From positions 898,501-962,500 of the forward strand of contig VYZB01000116.1 of assembly GCA_013397455.1 (NCBI GenBank): a DNA stretch of 64,000 nt, written 5' to 3'. Shown here piece by piece: positions 14,178 through 28,635 of the stretch (positions are counted from its first letter, which is position 1; every line of letters starts with the position of its first letter). The notes under the pieces were generated by a model. The model did no database searches. It worked only from the letters and a program-made list of their open reading frames with translations, and was not told the DNA's origin. Position numbers and translations under genes: made by a program. The stretch is from Crotophaga sulcirostris. Its lineage: Eukaryota > Chordata > Aves > Cuculiformes > Crotophagidae.

Positions 14178-17100
14178 TAGGGCGCATTTGTGTCGCTTTT
14201 TTTTCCTCCCCTCTCTTGCAGGTTTATGAAGATTGAATCTCCTGTCACAGAGCCAGTAGCCATTCTTTCCACCTCCTGTGAATGTATTTCCAAACTGAGA
14301 CTCAGAACCATTTGTTACACATCTGACTCGTATAGTGTAATTATTTCTGATCAGTAGAGGCCGGTTTTGGCCGAAGAAAGTGTTCCACCACTGAGAGAGC
14401 TAAGATTTAAACTCAGCTGCTAATGGTGATTCAGACAACAACTAAAAACTCTTGCTATCAATGTTTTCAAGGGACTCCATCTCATAATGACAAAAGTTTG
14501 TCCTCCGGGCTACAATAAGCCATCAGCGTTCTGGTGAACGATGCTGAGACATCGGGCTAATAAAGCATTTTGGGTATCGTAATCCCTTCACCCTGAAATC
14601 TTTGTTACATGCTTTTCTGTGGTTTTTATGGGCAAAGGGATTGATATTTTTATTACTTGGGGACTTTTAAAAGCAGAAAAGACAATTCATTAATTTCTTT
14701 AGAAAGGATTGGAAATAAGATGATTTTCTGGTCAAAATATAGCTTAGTCTGCATGGTAGAGTAAGGGTGGTTTTTTCCTACAAACAGTGTAGCTTAGGGT
14801 AGGTACAACATGTACATTTTCTAAACATCATGTCTCCATTTTCGCATTTTCCCCCCTCTGTTTCTAGCTGATTGATTCTAAATAGTGCATGATAATCTTT
14901 TTTTTCCATTACATTGATTTTTCAATTTGTATGCTTCATATACTTGCATAGGAATAAATTGGTACTCTCATATTATTAGTAAGTTAGAGTAGCAAGTAGG
15001 GAGAAAAAAAACATGAGGATAACTTTCATTTTTCTCTCAATCATCAGCAAATTAATGCAGCTGCTGATTTTGCCTTACAGTATTTTCCTGAGCAGACTGA
15101 GCCTGGACTGTGCTAAAAAATGGGATTAAAGAACATTTTGCTTGCTTCAAATCCTGTATTTAAATTTTGCCAACTAACACAATAGTGACTGTATTTTATT
15201 TCAGGATGGCATATTGGCTGGTATCTCCTTTCAGTGTCTTATGTCCTTTTGCACAAAGCTGATTTTATAATTATGGATATATATTACATTTCTATGATAT
15301 AACTCTGCTGACTGCCTTATCAATTATTCATAAAAAATATGTTGGCCTAGGAAGCATGTCTTTTCCCCTCTGTAAATCTAATGATTGCTAGCTGTAGCTG
15401 TGCCAGATCTCTCCTGTCCTTTCTCTTCTGTCTGCTCATTATCATTTAATTGTTAAGGCTACAGTATATGCTTTTTAGGGTGATAAGGAGTAGAGTCAAT
15501 AGGGAAAGAAAATCTTAGAATCAACTTACAGAAATCCAATAACTGACTGGCTAAAGATTGTTATTTGGATTTTGCTGTGAAGACATCTGTTTGTATGCAG
15601 AAGTCACCAGGCAGCATCTATTTCTGGAAGCACACTGAGGAATGTTGCTGCTTTATTATTTAGTTATCAAATGGCGATATACTTTAGATCGAACACTACT
15701 CTGATATGAACTCATTTTAAACAAACAAAAAAACCCTTTTGAAATTCTCTGAAAAGAGACTATGAAAGCAAAACCCTAGATTTATTGTCTTCCAGCTGCT
15801 CACACAGGCTCACATGCAGTATGAGAAAAAAATAGTGACAGGTTTAGCCCATTTGCCAACCTCACCACTTTTTGCCTTCTTTCACATCATCATCAGCAAT
15901 AAATATTCCAGAGGTCGATTTGTTTCCACAGCCAGGTCACTCCATCCCAATTGTCTTCCATATATAACCTCAGTTGCACACATGTAACCTTGATGAAGGC
16001 TAATGTCGTTGCACAGGTGTATCCAAGGCAAAAATATCTTTATTACTGATGATGATGCTTGAATAGGGGAAAATCCAACCTGATGTCTAGTTTAGTTTGC
16101 AGAACTGTCAGGTAAGAAAAATAAATACTCACCTGTAAACTGAGCAAATGTGTCTTTGCTAGACAATATACTCAGGGCTATGGGGTGGAATTTCTAAAGA
16201 CTTGCATTTTAGAGGATACTTGCAGTATAAAGCCTAGTCCTTTTAGAAACTCCATAAAGTCAATAAAAGTCAAGGACTCAAGTTGCAAGAGGTACTTAGC
16301 ATTTTGGAGGATCATGTTCGTAATAACAGAAAATCATTATACTTCACAGAATCAGTTTGTTTATACCACATCTAGAATACTCTCCCAATACTTATTAGAT
16401 GATACTTAAGCTTTATGTGATTTTTTTTTCTTTGTATTATTGTAGAAATCAAAACAAGAAATGGCAGTTTTTCTTGAACAATAAAGATCTCTATGTTAAA
16501 TATAATATAAGGGCCATTTCAATCAGTGCATACGAGGGTTAAATTCTAATGCCATTCCAACAGAAGGCACCAATAGGTCACCAGAAACATCAATGAGAAG
16601 ATGACCTATTCAGGAAGGAGCTATGTGCATCCAAATAATAATGCAGAAAAGAGTATCTTTCAGAGTATTTACTTTGACTGTTCTTTGCCACAGGCTAGTT
16701 ATCCTCATGTTCTGCCATTGATTCTACTATGTGCTGGTGTTGGTACCTGATGTTAGGATAGCAAGTAGTGTCTCAAAAGAATAAAAATGAAATGTTAAAA
16801 AAAAAGATCAATTATCTCCTCCTCAAAAAAGCCAAATTATAGACAAAAAGTAAAATAGAGCTAGAATTATTGTCCACCTTGAGCAAGGCTATTTAGTGGG
16901 AATTAGTCACAGCAGGGACAAAAGTATGTTTTACTTGCACTGTAGTGAAAAGATGAAAATCAGTTTTGATTGGCCAAAACAATTCTAGAGCTAGTTATTT
17001 TTTACGAACAAATTTGGTAATGAGAGCACAGTTTGAGATATAGTTTCCCACAAAATTATTAATCCTGCAATGTGCAGAACATTCTGGTTCTCATCCAGAA

Positions 17101-20100
17101 AAGTTCTTGTTCCACATAATTTATCTTCTAAATATACAAGCATGGCCATTTTGGGGTTGAGTTAGTCCAGTCCTGAGTCTAAGGTCAACACCATACCAAG
17201 CACCGTGCTCTTGGAAGTGGGTCAATCAGGAGCTCATCAGGAGCTGTGCCACCCTCGAGCCTAAGCCAGGACTTGACATTTATCTCCCTCCCAAAAGCAG
17301 CTGACCATTAAAAAAAAACAAACCTCGTAGTCCTTTTCAATGCAAAATCATCTGAAGAGGATTAGGAACATGAAATGTTCCTGACATGGGTTGCACTTTG
17401 CTGTGCCCATGAAAGGAGGAAAGAGGTGTAGAGGAGGGATGGAGTTGCGTGAAGATAGATGCGTGCCCAAGGCTGTTCCTGCAGTGTGACAGTGCAGTAA
17501 CCTCAGGGGCTGTGGGGTTGTTGCTAACAACCTCAGGAACAATTTTACACAACGGTAAATATATTTGGAGAGCGCTAGATTACCTCTTCATAAAATCCCC
17601 TTTAAAGTTTGGGGTTTTTTTGGTGAATATTTGAGCCTATTTTGCCAGGTGTGGGGCTGAGTACTTGGCCCTACTGCTTACTCATTCAGGCATGCAGCAT
17701 AGAGAGGAGTTAATATACTTTATCTGCACTTGGGGAAATCATGGGGTTAGTCAGCTTCTTCACACTGTGACCCAGACAAGATTACCACAAGATGGAACTT
17801 GAGGAGAAAATGGATGACAAGTAGCAGTTGGAATAGGGATCTGTCCCCTGAATACCATCTTATGTATTTTTAGTGCGCTAATAACCACAGTTGCTTTCAA
17901 TCTGCCTGACTTTGGCCTCTAATTTGCACCTGTATTTTAGGCACTTAAGAAATCAGCCCAAAGCAAGGGCCTAATTTAAAGTACAATCAATGAAGAGAAG
18001 CATCTTAAAGGCTTCCAGAAGGAGCCTTTTCACCTAATTCATGTACGTATGTGCAGGCAGGTAGGAGATCCCTCTGGAGTGGTGCTTGTGTCTTGCTGCT
18101 AGTGAATCAACCTTTAGGCCCGGAGTTGACATCTAAGGTTTAGTCCAACCTCACCTTCTAGACTACTGCTATAGTGTGCAGCGAGGGAGACAGACTTCTT
18201 CAGGAGGCAAGTCCTCATCATAAAATAGATGTCTAAGACATGAGGTGAAGGAGGATGCCATTCCTCTTTACTATTAAAGTGAGAGGCAATGTGATTTGCT
18301 TAGACTATGAACTTACAATGTGTGTTATTTTGCTCCTTTCATGGGTTCAGCATGAGCTGGTTATCTAGACTCTCTCTGCAGTCGTGAGGGGAAGACAAGA
18401 ATGTCCATAGGGTGATTCGTCTCAGCTTATGATAAATAGCATGGATTGCCTTCTGGAAGTGCTCATTTTTCATTGTCCATGCAGAAAGGCCAGTCACCCA
18501 GCCAGAATAGTAGTTGGCTGAAAGTACATGAATGATTCCTTCCAGAATGTTTGTCTGAATGTCACATATATATGCTTATATATGTACACAGAAAGAAAGA
18601 AATAGATCAGTATCCATCAAAAAAAAAATCTTCAAAATGACCCTCTTACAGAGAACAGATTTTCTTATTTAAACATGAGAAGAAATGAGCTCTGTGTCTT
18701 TGTACCTACCCTTGAAGAAATGGTGGAAGACGTGTGTGTTCTGGATGGAAGGAAGGAGTGGAAAATCCCATGAAGAGACATCGTATTTTTCCAGCTGCAT
18801 TTAGAATAGACAAATACAGCTGCTGGATAAATGGAATGTCTGATATTTCCGTAACAAAGAGAGTTTCACCGGAACATTTTAATTTGCTGCTTTCTTCTTA
18901 ATCCAACCCAAAGTGCTGGAATCACTACCAAATATGACATTAGTAATAGGAAGCACTTTACATAAAACTCTCTTCTTGGATAAAATGCTTGCTTTTATAA
19001 GCAGACTTTAGTTTTATTTCTCTGTGGTCAGTTACTAAAGATACACAGATCCTGTCCTACAAGCTCTATCTTTTCAAGATTTCATTTTAATGATGCTTCC
19101 TAATCTTGAGGTCAACTTGGCTGCGTAATTCCACTAGCACAGAGCAGTAAGTCACACACACAAAGAGAATTGGTGACGAGAAGCAAGCATTTTTGATGCA
19201 CTGTTATCTGGCAGTGCTGTGTTCTTCCTTCTTTTCCTAAGGAGCAGAGCCAGTGACTTCATAGCCAAATTGCTTTTCCATGATACCTTGTCTCTTTTTG
19301 CAAGTGTTCAGATGTTTTATTTTTTATTTTCTTTTCTAAAATAGGGGCTTATATACTCTCTTAGGGCTGGAAGACAGGGCAGGAAGGTGGGAGAAGTAAA
19401 GCATGTAGAGTGAGAGGACCAAATTCCTTTTACTTTACACCTACACTGAAGACAGAGATGTCATTCTGCATTTTACACCATTGTGTAGAAAGGCAGCATT
19501 TGGATGCAAGACAGAGAAACCTGCCGCTATCCATCTGAAACAGTCTGACAAAACTGCAAAAGCATTTAAGTGTCTGGAAAACAGACTGTCTGGTTTGTGT
19601 TTACGTTGTAAAAAGCCCAAAATGAGGAATAGCAGATGAAAGAAAAATCTACTCTTGGTGACCCCTTCGTGTTTTCCTGCTTATTAAGAACCTTGCTTTT
19701 AACTCCAGGAGAGGAGCAGGCAGCGTTTCTACATCTGCATGTTTCAGCTCTATTGTAGAACAGAATGAATGTGGAAACAAATTTTAACACTTCTTTGAAA
19801 ACAGAGAAATAGGGAGTTAAAAATATGATGTTTGTTTCAGGTGCCAAGAGAGGTATAGTGTGCCTAGACATATAGCACCAGTGGTTTCTGTTAAACCATT
19901 TAAAGGAATCCATGAGAACGGGAGGTTTACAGGAGTATAAAGTATGCTTCATCCTTCACTGCCAGGGTGCAGGTGTAAATTATGCTACGGATGGCATTTT
20001 TCTCTTAAATGAGGGACTGATAATTGCTATGTGTTGGGCGCAAAATCTTGGCACAGGAAACAGCTTTCTGCTTTTGGTGGCTCCTTTCCGGGACCATTGC

Positions 20101-23100
20101 TTCGCTTGCTCTGCCTGGCTGAGCAGCCATACTCCCTCCTCTCTGACGGAGCTGCCTGCTGGGTTTCAAATTTTGCAGCTGCCAGGCCTTGGAAAGCATG
20201 TTTTCATCAAGCAAAAATGTATGGTCTTCTACATAAATGAGCTGCAGCTTACAAACATTCAGTGGTGTCGCTGGGCTGCCAGACTAAGGGACTGCCATAA
20301 ACCCCGTAGCGGGCGTTGCAGCCTGGCTATTTCCAGCCTGGCTAGCGTGGCCATGGATTAGGAGGGTGAGTGGCTTGGGCTGTGTGCTGGCTCTGAAATG
20401 AGGGATGTATCAATGCACCCTGCTCTAAAGAGAAACCATGGCGAGCAGGGGAGAAGGGCTCCTTTTCAAGCCTCGAGGTGCAGCGCAGAAATTAAGCTTC
20501 TGCCTCGTAATGGCTGCAGCTTGCAGAGGCACCGAGCAGAATCACTTAACCTCTCGCTCCTCTCCCTCATTGACAGCATCTCTATTTACTGTAGTTTGGG
20601 CTTCTCGCTCACATAATTTCTAGACACAAGTACAAATCCTGCAAATCTTATCCCAGGAATGACAGACTAATCACCTCTCCTGCTCTGGCTAGACCTATCT
20701 GCAAGCCGTGCAGCTGTCATACAACCACTCATAAGATGCCGCTGCGGGTGACCTACCTGTATTTGCTTACATCTCACAGCCCTGTCCAGGCTTGACTGTG
20801 TTGAAATTTAGGGGTGAAAGGGAATATTATCTAACAAGGTGCAGTTCAAGCTAAACGGATCAAAGACAATGAAAAAAAACTTCCACGGCATAGAAACTGG
20901 AGCCCTGTTCTTGAAAGCTGTCATTTTTGGGCCACTTCCAAAAGCCAGCCTTGCCCTAAAATTAGGGTAATCAAATCTCCAACTCCAGCATGCTCACAGG
21001 TAGCTCCAGGGATCAGCAGTTCACTTCCTTTCATTTAAGTCATCAAGGATTAGCCACTGCTGGATTGGCATAATGAATTTAAAGGAATATGACCAGGTTA
21101 TGATCATATCACATAACAATCCTCCCCTTTTTTTGCTTGCGTAGCGCTAAGCTTTCAGTGACTGAAATACTCCAAGCAGTTGTGCGGGTTGGTGTGGGCA
21201 GGGATTGATGGAGTCAAAAGAGCTACCTGCCCTTTCCTGCATATACTGTGGTCATAGGTGATGCAATACATTACCTTTCCTTGACGTCTAAAGCACAGAC
21301 TAGCTCTACATATACTGTAGAAAAGCACTAGCAACACCCTGTAGCTGAGTGAGAAAGAAGCAGTGCCTGACAGAATTAATTCTAATTACTGAAATGCTGA
21401 TTGGGATCTTTGGGCACTACCATAGTCAAAGCAGTAGCAATAAATAATAATTGTGGTTATCTTTATTTTATTATTGTTTTCCCTCTAGACATTGCAATGA
21501 TGAGAAAGCCTTGGATAGACTTACCTAGATAATTACTTGTATAAATTTCACCACATTCCTAAGAAACAGATTTATTAGCTGCATAATGCCAACTCTCTGC
21601 TAAGCTGGTTTTTGATGGTGTAATAAATATCATTAAAACAAATCAGATAGGAGTTGGTTAAGTGGGTGAGCTTTAACTTTGATGAGAATAAATTTTTTAT
21701 TCTGTCATTTTATTTTTAATCTGCCTTCCCCTATAATCTGCCAAAACCTGCTTGCATCTTTTATTTACCTTTAACAAATAGTTACTCTCACCCCAGGCTA
21801 TTTTGCTACATGTTTGCTGCATTATGCTGCCAGAGATATTTGCAAACAAGTTCAATCCCACACTGTTAATAAGTTGGCCCAGGTTTTGGCTGGGGTTTTT
21901 TTTTCACTTCTCCAGCAGTACCTTGTGAGATTCAGTTTATTCTCAGTCCCTAGCAAAAGTCTAGGTCATGAAATGCTGTTCTTCCAAGGGCACGCGCTAT
22001 TCACTTCTTCATTCACTTGCCAGTCGTTTAAGCCAGCATCTTCAAACTCGTCATCTTCTTTCTTAAATCTCAGCAGGGAGGCGGATTTGTGCCTCCGACT
22101 GTGATCTCCGACACTATAGCGTTACAGGCTGCCACTGATCCTGCGCCTTTAGAAACAGTCTTGACCGAGCAATTAGATTGTGTTCCGTCGGTGAATAGCA
22201 TTAAGGGTATATAGGAGACGTGGCTCTTTTGTTTGTTTTATTTTATTCTGGCCATGTTGTCCGTGAACAAAAGCATTTGCTGTTAATCCCATTGCTTCTC
22301 TTGGTTTGTAATGATCATTTCTGTGATGGTGAATTAGCAGGAGCAGCTAGTGCATGCCTGAGCTCACAGCCATTAATTTTCCTGATTTTCTTCTGATAGA
22401 GCAGGTGCAAACTGGCAGCGTTTGACCCTAATAAGTTACACTAGTCTTGCCAAATTTTGTTTGCCTGGACCAAGGAACATTGTTTGTATCAACATCACGG
22501 TAAAAAGTGAGCAAATGGATTTGTGGGTCAGGTAAATTTTCATGACAAATTTGCAAGCCTGTGTTTAAACAATGTAATTTATTTAATCTTGTGATTTTAC
22601 TACTTCTTTATCGTAATCGCACAATAGCACCATTACCGTATATGTTTTTGTCTCTCATGAGGCAGATGGATAGTGGCCGAGGCTCAAAGATAATATTTAT
22701 CTACAAGATAGTATAACGAAGGCAGAGATTTGCAAGCTAATACATTTTGAGCTGATAAAATAATTCCAAAGGAGAAGCCATGCTAGGGTGTGTTTTTTTT
22801 TTTTAAATCCTATTTCAAAGAACATTCAGTGCCTTATGACATACATATTGCAATGATGTTGCTCTATAAATGTCCCTTCCTGTCATCATTTACATGATTG
22901 ATTGCCTTGCAGCTGCATAAACTTGAATAACTCAGTAAATAACCGATTACCTCGGTGTGCACATGCGTCTTGGTGAATGTGTCATGGAAATGGGTGTTGG
23001 CATGTTTGGGCATCTATGCTTTTATATCTCATGAGCATGTAATATGATAAATCAAGCTCTTCAGTATGAAAATATAACTTTCGAGTGCTGTGTCAGTTTT

Positions 23101-25557
23101 ATTCGTAGTGGAAGGTTGTCTATCATATAATGAAGTCTCTTTGTTGCCCCTCCCAAGATAAATAGACGTGAGGTTTGAACTATTAGTAACTCTGAAGATG
23201 ACGAAAAGTCAAATAGTGGACAGTTAAGATGCAAGCAACTTTGCACTCTTCGTTGCCTGGATCCTTTAAGGATTATGTTCCACAGTAAACAAGATGTTCA
23301 GTCTAAATTGTATAGACTTGAACAGGAGTTTTTAATGAGCACTTAACTAACAGACTCTTAAGCCTCATGAGAAGCTGCCTGTCCCAATCTGGAGTCCTTT
23401 CTTTGGTAATCAAAATAATTTGACAGAGATAAAAAGAAGTAGCTTCTCTTCATTTAAATACTTCATCTTACATAAAAATCTTGGATTTCCTGGGTTTTGT
23501 AGACCAAACCACAGTTCAGGGAACAAAGCAATTTAATTTGATGATTATTTTTCTTTTGTCTTATCTATCTTTGTCACAAATATTTTGCTCAAGTGGAAAG
23601 GGAACACAGTTAATGTAAGGTAAACATTTATGTGCCTAATTATGAAAGCAAGCCAGCAAGATCAGGATGTCAGGCTGATGGGGCAGGTCATGGGAAGGTG
23701 CAAGGTGAAGAAGTCAGCAGGCAGATAACCAGTGGGACAGACATTGCTTTGGTCCATGCAGGGAGGGACCAGCCCCAAAATAAGGGCATCTGATGCCTCA
23801 GTCCTGGGTGGATCTGGAGGTCCTGCCTGGGTGACAGCTGTCCTGTAGCCTTGCAATAGCTCAAAGAAGTGCTTTTAGTGGAGGATATTCAAATTCCTGC
23901 ATTGCATGAGATCCTAAGCAACAGACAGTCAAAGATACCACATATTTTTTTATTATGCTACCGGAATCAGTCTGTTTCCTATTTCTTAAAAATAAATTCT
24001 GAGTGTAATATGAACAAAATTGAGGCTATATTATGGAGCTAGATCTTTGCTGTTGTATCCCGTTGGGAGAAGCAGGTAGTGGTGGTGTGCTGTCTTTTCA
24101 CAAGCAGAAGTGATAGACCCTGGGGAGGCAGAAAGACAGAAACGTACCAAGTCCCACATGCCTGGGGAAAGCACACAAATGATAATTCTGAGCGTGTCTT
24201 TATTTTAAAAGATGATCATTTATTTTGGTGCCCTTTTGGAGTACAAAGCTTAAATATACGTCATACCTTCGAGTCTATGGCACAGTGAGTCATATGGCTT
24301 TGAATGTAAATAGGTGTCACAAACTCTGTCAGTCCTCCTGTTCCCAAGCAGGCAGCCTGGGAGGAAGCTGAACCAACTGTTCCTAGGCAGTAATGTACAT
24401 TTACATAAAATGTTTCACATTTTTCATGTTTATTCTGTGCAGATGGCTCCATTTTGAATATCCAGAATTTGTTTTGACTTTGTGACTATAGCTTGTAAAC
24501 AGAGAGTTGGCTGGCATCTGTACTGAGTATAGGTAGCTCTTCTTATTTGATCTAAAATTGAGTGAGGCTGTAGCCAAACCATTACTCAGGCAAAATAATG
24601 TTGCAAGCCGTTTAAAGGCAGCATATCCAAACCACGAGGGAAGCTTGAATTAGAGGTGGTAGTGCTGTCCATAAATTGACAAATTGATGCGCTAGCGGTG
24701 TTTCACTTATATAACTGCTTTAGCCAGACTCCGAGCGCGGCTTTGCAAATCAAAGCATCTCACTATTAATGTTTTGAACTGAATCACACTGAAATTACAT
24801 GAACTTTTTGTTACAAATAATGCAGGGAAAATGCATAGATACACATATACTTATAACTCAAGATGTAGAAAACTTGGGTTTATTGCTATTAAGTATGAAA
24901 ACGCTAGTGCTGGTTCTTGTCTGTGTGTATTACATGTGCGGAAATGATTTTCAAGGACAAACGAATACCTAAAATGTAAAGTTCTCTATTTTTTCTTTTG
25001 TCAGATCCACTCCTAATCTTGCAGATGAGGTTTTAGGGCTATTTTTCCTGCTATCAGTATTTAAAAGCTTTAGCTCTTTTCTATATATTAGTTAACCGAA
25101 AAGGACACTGGTTTCGATTTGCTATTTGAGAGTGTAGTTGAGCTATCTTTCGCTTTAAAAGGTTCCCTGTGCCTTTGTCTTCTCTAGTTTAAGTAATTAA
25201 GTTGAAGGATAAGTAGCCGGAGTATGTTCAAAGGCCATGGCTTTACTTTGTTAGACCTAATTATTCAGTATATTTTTCAGTAACTTCCCCTTACCCATTC
25301 GGAGTGTATCTGTGCTTCCTGCTTATCTGCAGGTTCAATTCTGCTTGCGCGTTGCTCAGGTCTATCACCTTGCTGAAGAAATACATGATTTGTAAATCTG
25401 AAAGAATTCCCCAGCAGCTACCATAAAATTAAGCTGTTAAAGAGCTCTTGGAGCTTGTTTAAATGCAGACCTAAACAAACCTCTGTGCTGTTTAGCTCAA
25501 GATAAATCTTTTTAAAAGTCCTGTTCTAAATCACTTCCTAATTTTAATGAGTTTATA

Positions 25558-25558
25558 N
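25558..25558. other. Ambiguous base / probable contig junction
   Basis: The only N seen in the window. The 18 bases before it (25540-25557, aattttaatgagtttata) are repeated exactly after it (25559-25576). A perfect overlap on both sides of an N is what an unmerged join of two overlapping contigs would leave. A genuine tandem duplication with one uncalled base is the alternative. Confidence 0.85.
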
Positions 25559-26771
25559 AATTTTAATGAGTTTATATATCAGCCTTTGCCAGATTTTTAC
25601 TGTAGCTATTCTCCAAGATTACAGCCATGATAAAGTAAGGACTAAAATTGTTTATTATATATTATTCTTCAGAAGCAAAACTTTTTCCCCCAGAGGCTGT
25701 TGGGAGAGCTATTGATTTTCTGCCACAATGTGAAATGTGTGACCTTTATAATATGAGCAATGATTACAAGGCCAATAAAATGACATCATTCTGTTTAAAC
25801 TTTAGAGTTCGCAGGGCAAATAGCAGAATGTGCCACATTTAATGATGTCCACGGACAATAAGTGAACATTGCCTATTTTCACGTGAGACTAAAACATGAA
25901 ACAGGCAGGCTGTCCGTTCCCAAAATACCCCATGTTTGTGCCAGGAGTAGGGGAACAGGAGTGCCAGTACCAGGTAGAACTGTATTTTTTTCCCAGGTCT
26001 TAAGGCAAGAAACCTGGTTTTCTGAGGTTTTCTAAATGTTTGCATCTAGCAACACCACTGACAAAACTCTTCCTGATGTGATACAGGGTGAGCTATTTGG
26101 GACACAGCTGTATGAATTTGTACAGGTTTTTCCCAGTCCACTGCATATGCATTTAAAGGACTAAATTCTGCTCCTGTGGTACAACGTTTGCTATTTGACC
26201 GCAATTCCTCTAGAGTAGCTGAGCGAAGGGTCTGTCCCAAATTTATGAATTATAATTAGATGGAGCAGATTGGTATTTTAATACATGTGAAAACCAGAAA
26301 CACAGAAAGCTTTAGTCAGGCTTGGAGGGGGATGCCACAACCTGATTCACTGAAATAATTTCAGAGAAGAAATTTATGGAATCTCTGCATTCCCTACTTC
26401 AGCCACATCTGTCTGTTTCCCCACATTATTTTCTTCCCTTTTCTCAAAACCTCAGTTTTCATCCATCAGGATCTGCTTTAACCAATTCCCCATCCGTTCC
26501 GAGGCCTGTACCAAGCCAGATCCTGGGCACAGAGACCAGAGTAATTTTGATTTCCCTTTGTAGGCTGAACCAAACCTGCACTCAGTATTTGGTGCAGCTA
26601 AATGTGGAGCCAAAATATTCACTGCTTAGGAAGCACAAGCAAAGCAGCACAACACATTCACAGCATTGCAGAGGAAAGAATACGGATGATTTTCTTTCCC
26701 ATTTCTAGCTCATTGTGTAATATCAATAATCTCTGTAGCTTTGTATTATACTTACTGTAAGTGGCTCTAGT

Positions 26772-26814
26772 GATTGATTAAACACCTTAGCTTTTCTTTG
26801 GCATTTAATCAATC
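26772..26814. promoter_or_regulatory. Inverted repeat with PBX/HOX-like arms (candidate regulatory element)
   Basis: gattgattaaa (26772-26782) and its exact reverse complement tttaatcaatc (26804-26814) are separated by 21 bp. With the preceding t, the left arm gives tgattgatta, which fits the composite PBX-HOX site (TGATTNAT). The flanks are AT-rich with further homeodomain-like TAAT words. Motif matches of this length arise by chance in AT-rich DNA, so function is only a suggestion. Confidence 0.3.
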
Positions 26815-27649
26815 GCAGTAGCAGTTTATTGCTTGGTGTATTACAAAGTTAAAGAGATTATTACTTAATTATTCTGAAAAATAGCAGCTTGCAGTTGCTG
26901 CTAACATGGGTATGTGTCTACACTGACACTGGTGTCAGATCATCCTTTCCTTTATGCCTTCTTGTCTCCTCTCTGGGAGACAGCATGTGATTCCCACCAG
27001 GTCACCAGCATTCATTCCTGCAGTCATCACCAGCACAGTGCAATTAGTGGTGTTACACAAATAATTGCTTGCGGTGGGGCTTCCCACAGTGCAAAGTGCC
27101 TGAGTCTGTTGTTTGCTGAGTACCTCCAAATCTCACTTAAATTTTAGGCAATGTCCTTATTAACCAGCCCATGTGAATATGAAGTCGCTGTCAGGTACAA
27201 AGCACTTCTGGAAACAATTCAGCAAGAATTACATCGGTACCAGGAGGCATTTTGATAGCCCAGGGTGCAGCACCGGATGTGTGCACAACTGGAGAGAAAT
27301 CAGATACGAGGAATATTATTGGTGTGTGAGTGGGAGAAAGGAAAAAAACTAACATTTTGTGGCATCCTCCTGAGGATCTAGGAAATGGCAACTCTTCTGT
27401 TTTGACACCTGAGGTTTTCTGCCTTGAGTGCAAAATTGAATCCCTATGCAAGAGTTTAGAAAGAATATTGTGGTGTGATAAAGCATAAAGATTCAGGGCA
27501 GCATACACACCTGTGCATGTAGGAGCATCACAGATATCACCATCAATATGTATTCTTATGCATCTGTTTGTGGAATAGGATCTAACCTGCCTGTATTACC
27601 ATGCAAAGGATAATCCATTATTTCGAATTAAAAAATGGGAGTAAGATCC

Positions 27650-27780
27650 TTGCTTTGCCCCTGACTTTCTCTATAATCATAGGCAAGTGCCTTGTCTCCG
27701 TGTGCTGCAGTTTCCTTTTGTGAATGGGAGTAACCTCTGTTCTCTCCCTTAGAGAAGCATATGAAATTAAGGAATGCTAG
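27650..27780 (+). mobile_element. MIR-like SINE relic
   Basis: Blocks in MIR order: cttgctttgcccctgacttt, aggcaagtgccttgtctccg, then tgctgcagtttccttttgtg followed by aatgggagtaacc. This parallels the MIR arrangement of 'tgccactgac', 'gcaagtcact', 'cctcagtttcc..tctg' and 'aaatggg.ataat'. Diverged copy; ends uncertain. Confidence 0.6.
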
Positions 27781-28624
27781 CTGCTTCTCCATTGTGATAA
27801 TGGGCACCACCTAAATGCTTTCAGTAGAAAAATTAAACCTCTTTAAAGCTTTGATCCTGCAAAGATTTGTATAAATTTAAATTGTGCCCTTGACTTGAAC
27901 AGGGCTAGTCAATGGAAGACCAGTGACAAAGCATCCACTGAAAATTTTAAGCATGATTTTGGGCTAGGTGGGCTGGGGTGTAATGAGGGAAGAAAACTAA
28001 ACCTCTTATGTTGTTTATTTTTACTTCTGTTATGGTGGTAGAGGTCTGACCATTGCCTTTGTGAATCCAAGAGGTTGGTAGTGCTCTTGCTCGTGCTTAA
28101 AGGTGGCATTGCCTGTGAATAGTGATGTTTTGGCCAGTCCATATAAGCCACACAGTGTTGTATGCCGGTTTTGTGTCAATCGTGCAATGGCTTTTGCAAG
28201 TACTCTAGCAGAATTGGAGCGAGCAGATGTTGATTGTCCAGTGACTAGGAGAAGTCCATGTTTCTTTGAGAAGGTGCTGGATGGTCCTAACCATTAAAAG
28301 AATTTACTTTCTTACTCCAACAGATTTCCCCTCCCCTCCTTGATGTCACAAAATTTATTATCATTTTTGTCTTTCAGGTGTAACCTGTGTTTAGTGTTGC
28401 AGACACATCAGCCAACCATGCACTAAGAACTGGGCCCTTACTTTAATTCAGTATAATTTTCTTTTTGTCCAATAATTTCACGAACACTAATCCACAATTC
28501 AAATGCAGGAGATACTTTGATCCCCAAATTGTTCAGCACTTCGTGCAGGAAAAACCATAGGCCACAGTCATGAAACTCCTAGAGGATGGCTGCTGGCTTC
28601 CTGTGGCAGAGCTGGTTGTTGTTT

Positions 28625-28635
28625 CCCCCCCCCCC
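28625..28635. repeat. Poly-C homopolymer (11 C)
   Basis: Eleven consecutive C bases between gttt and ttctttg. A candidate site of length polymorphism or sequencing error; no function evident. Confidence 0.9.

Noticed and set aside
18115..18330. Possible antisense MIR or CR1 scrap (tttagtccaacctcacc, gaggcaatgtgatttgc)
   Set aside because: Matches are too short and not in a consistent order to assign a family.
19912..20361. 149-codon + strand frame
   Set aside because: No recognisable domain, no splice or promoter support, and other frames overlap it; taken as chance in a GC-richer stretch.
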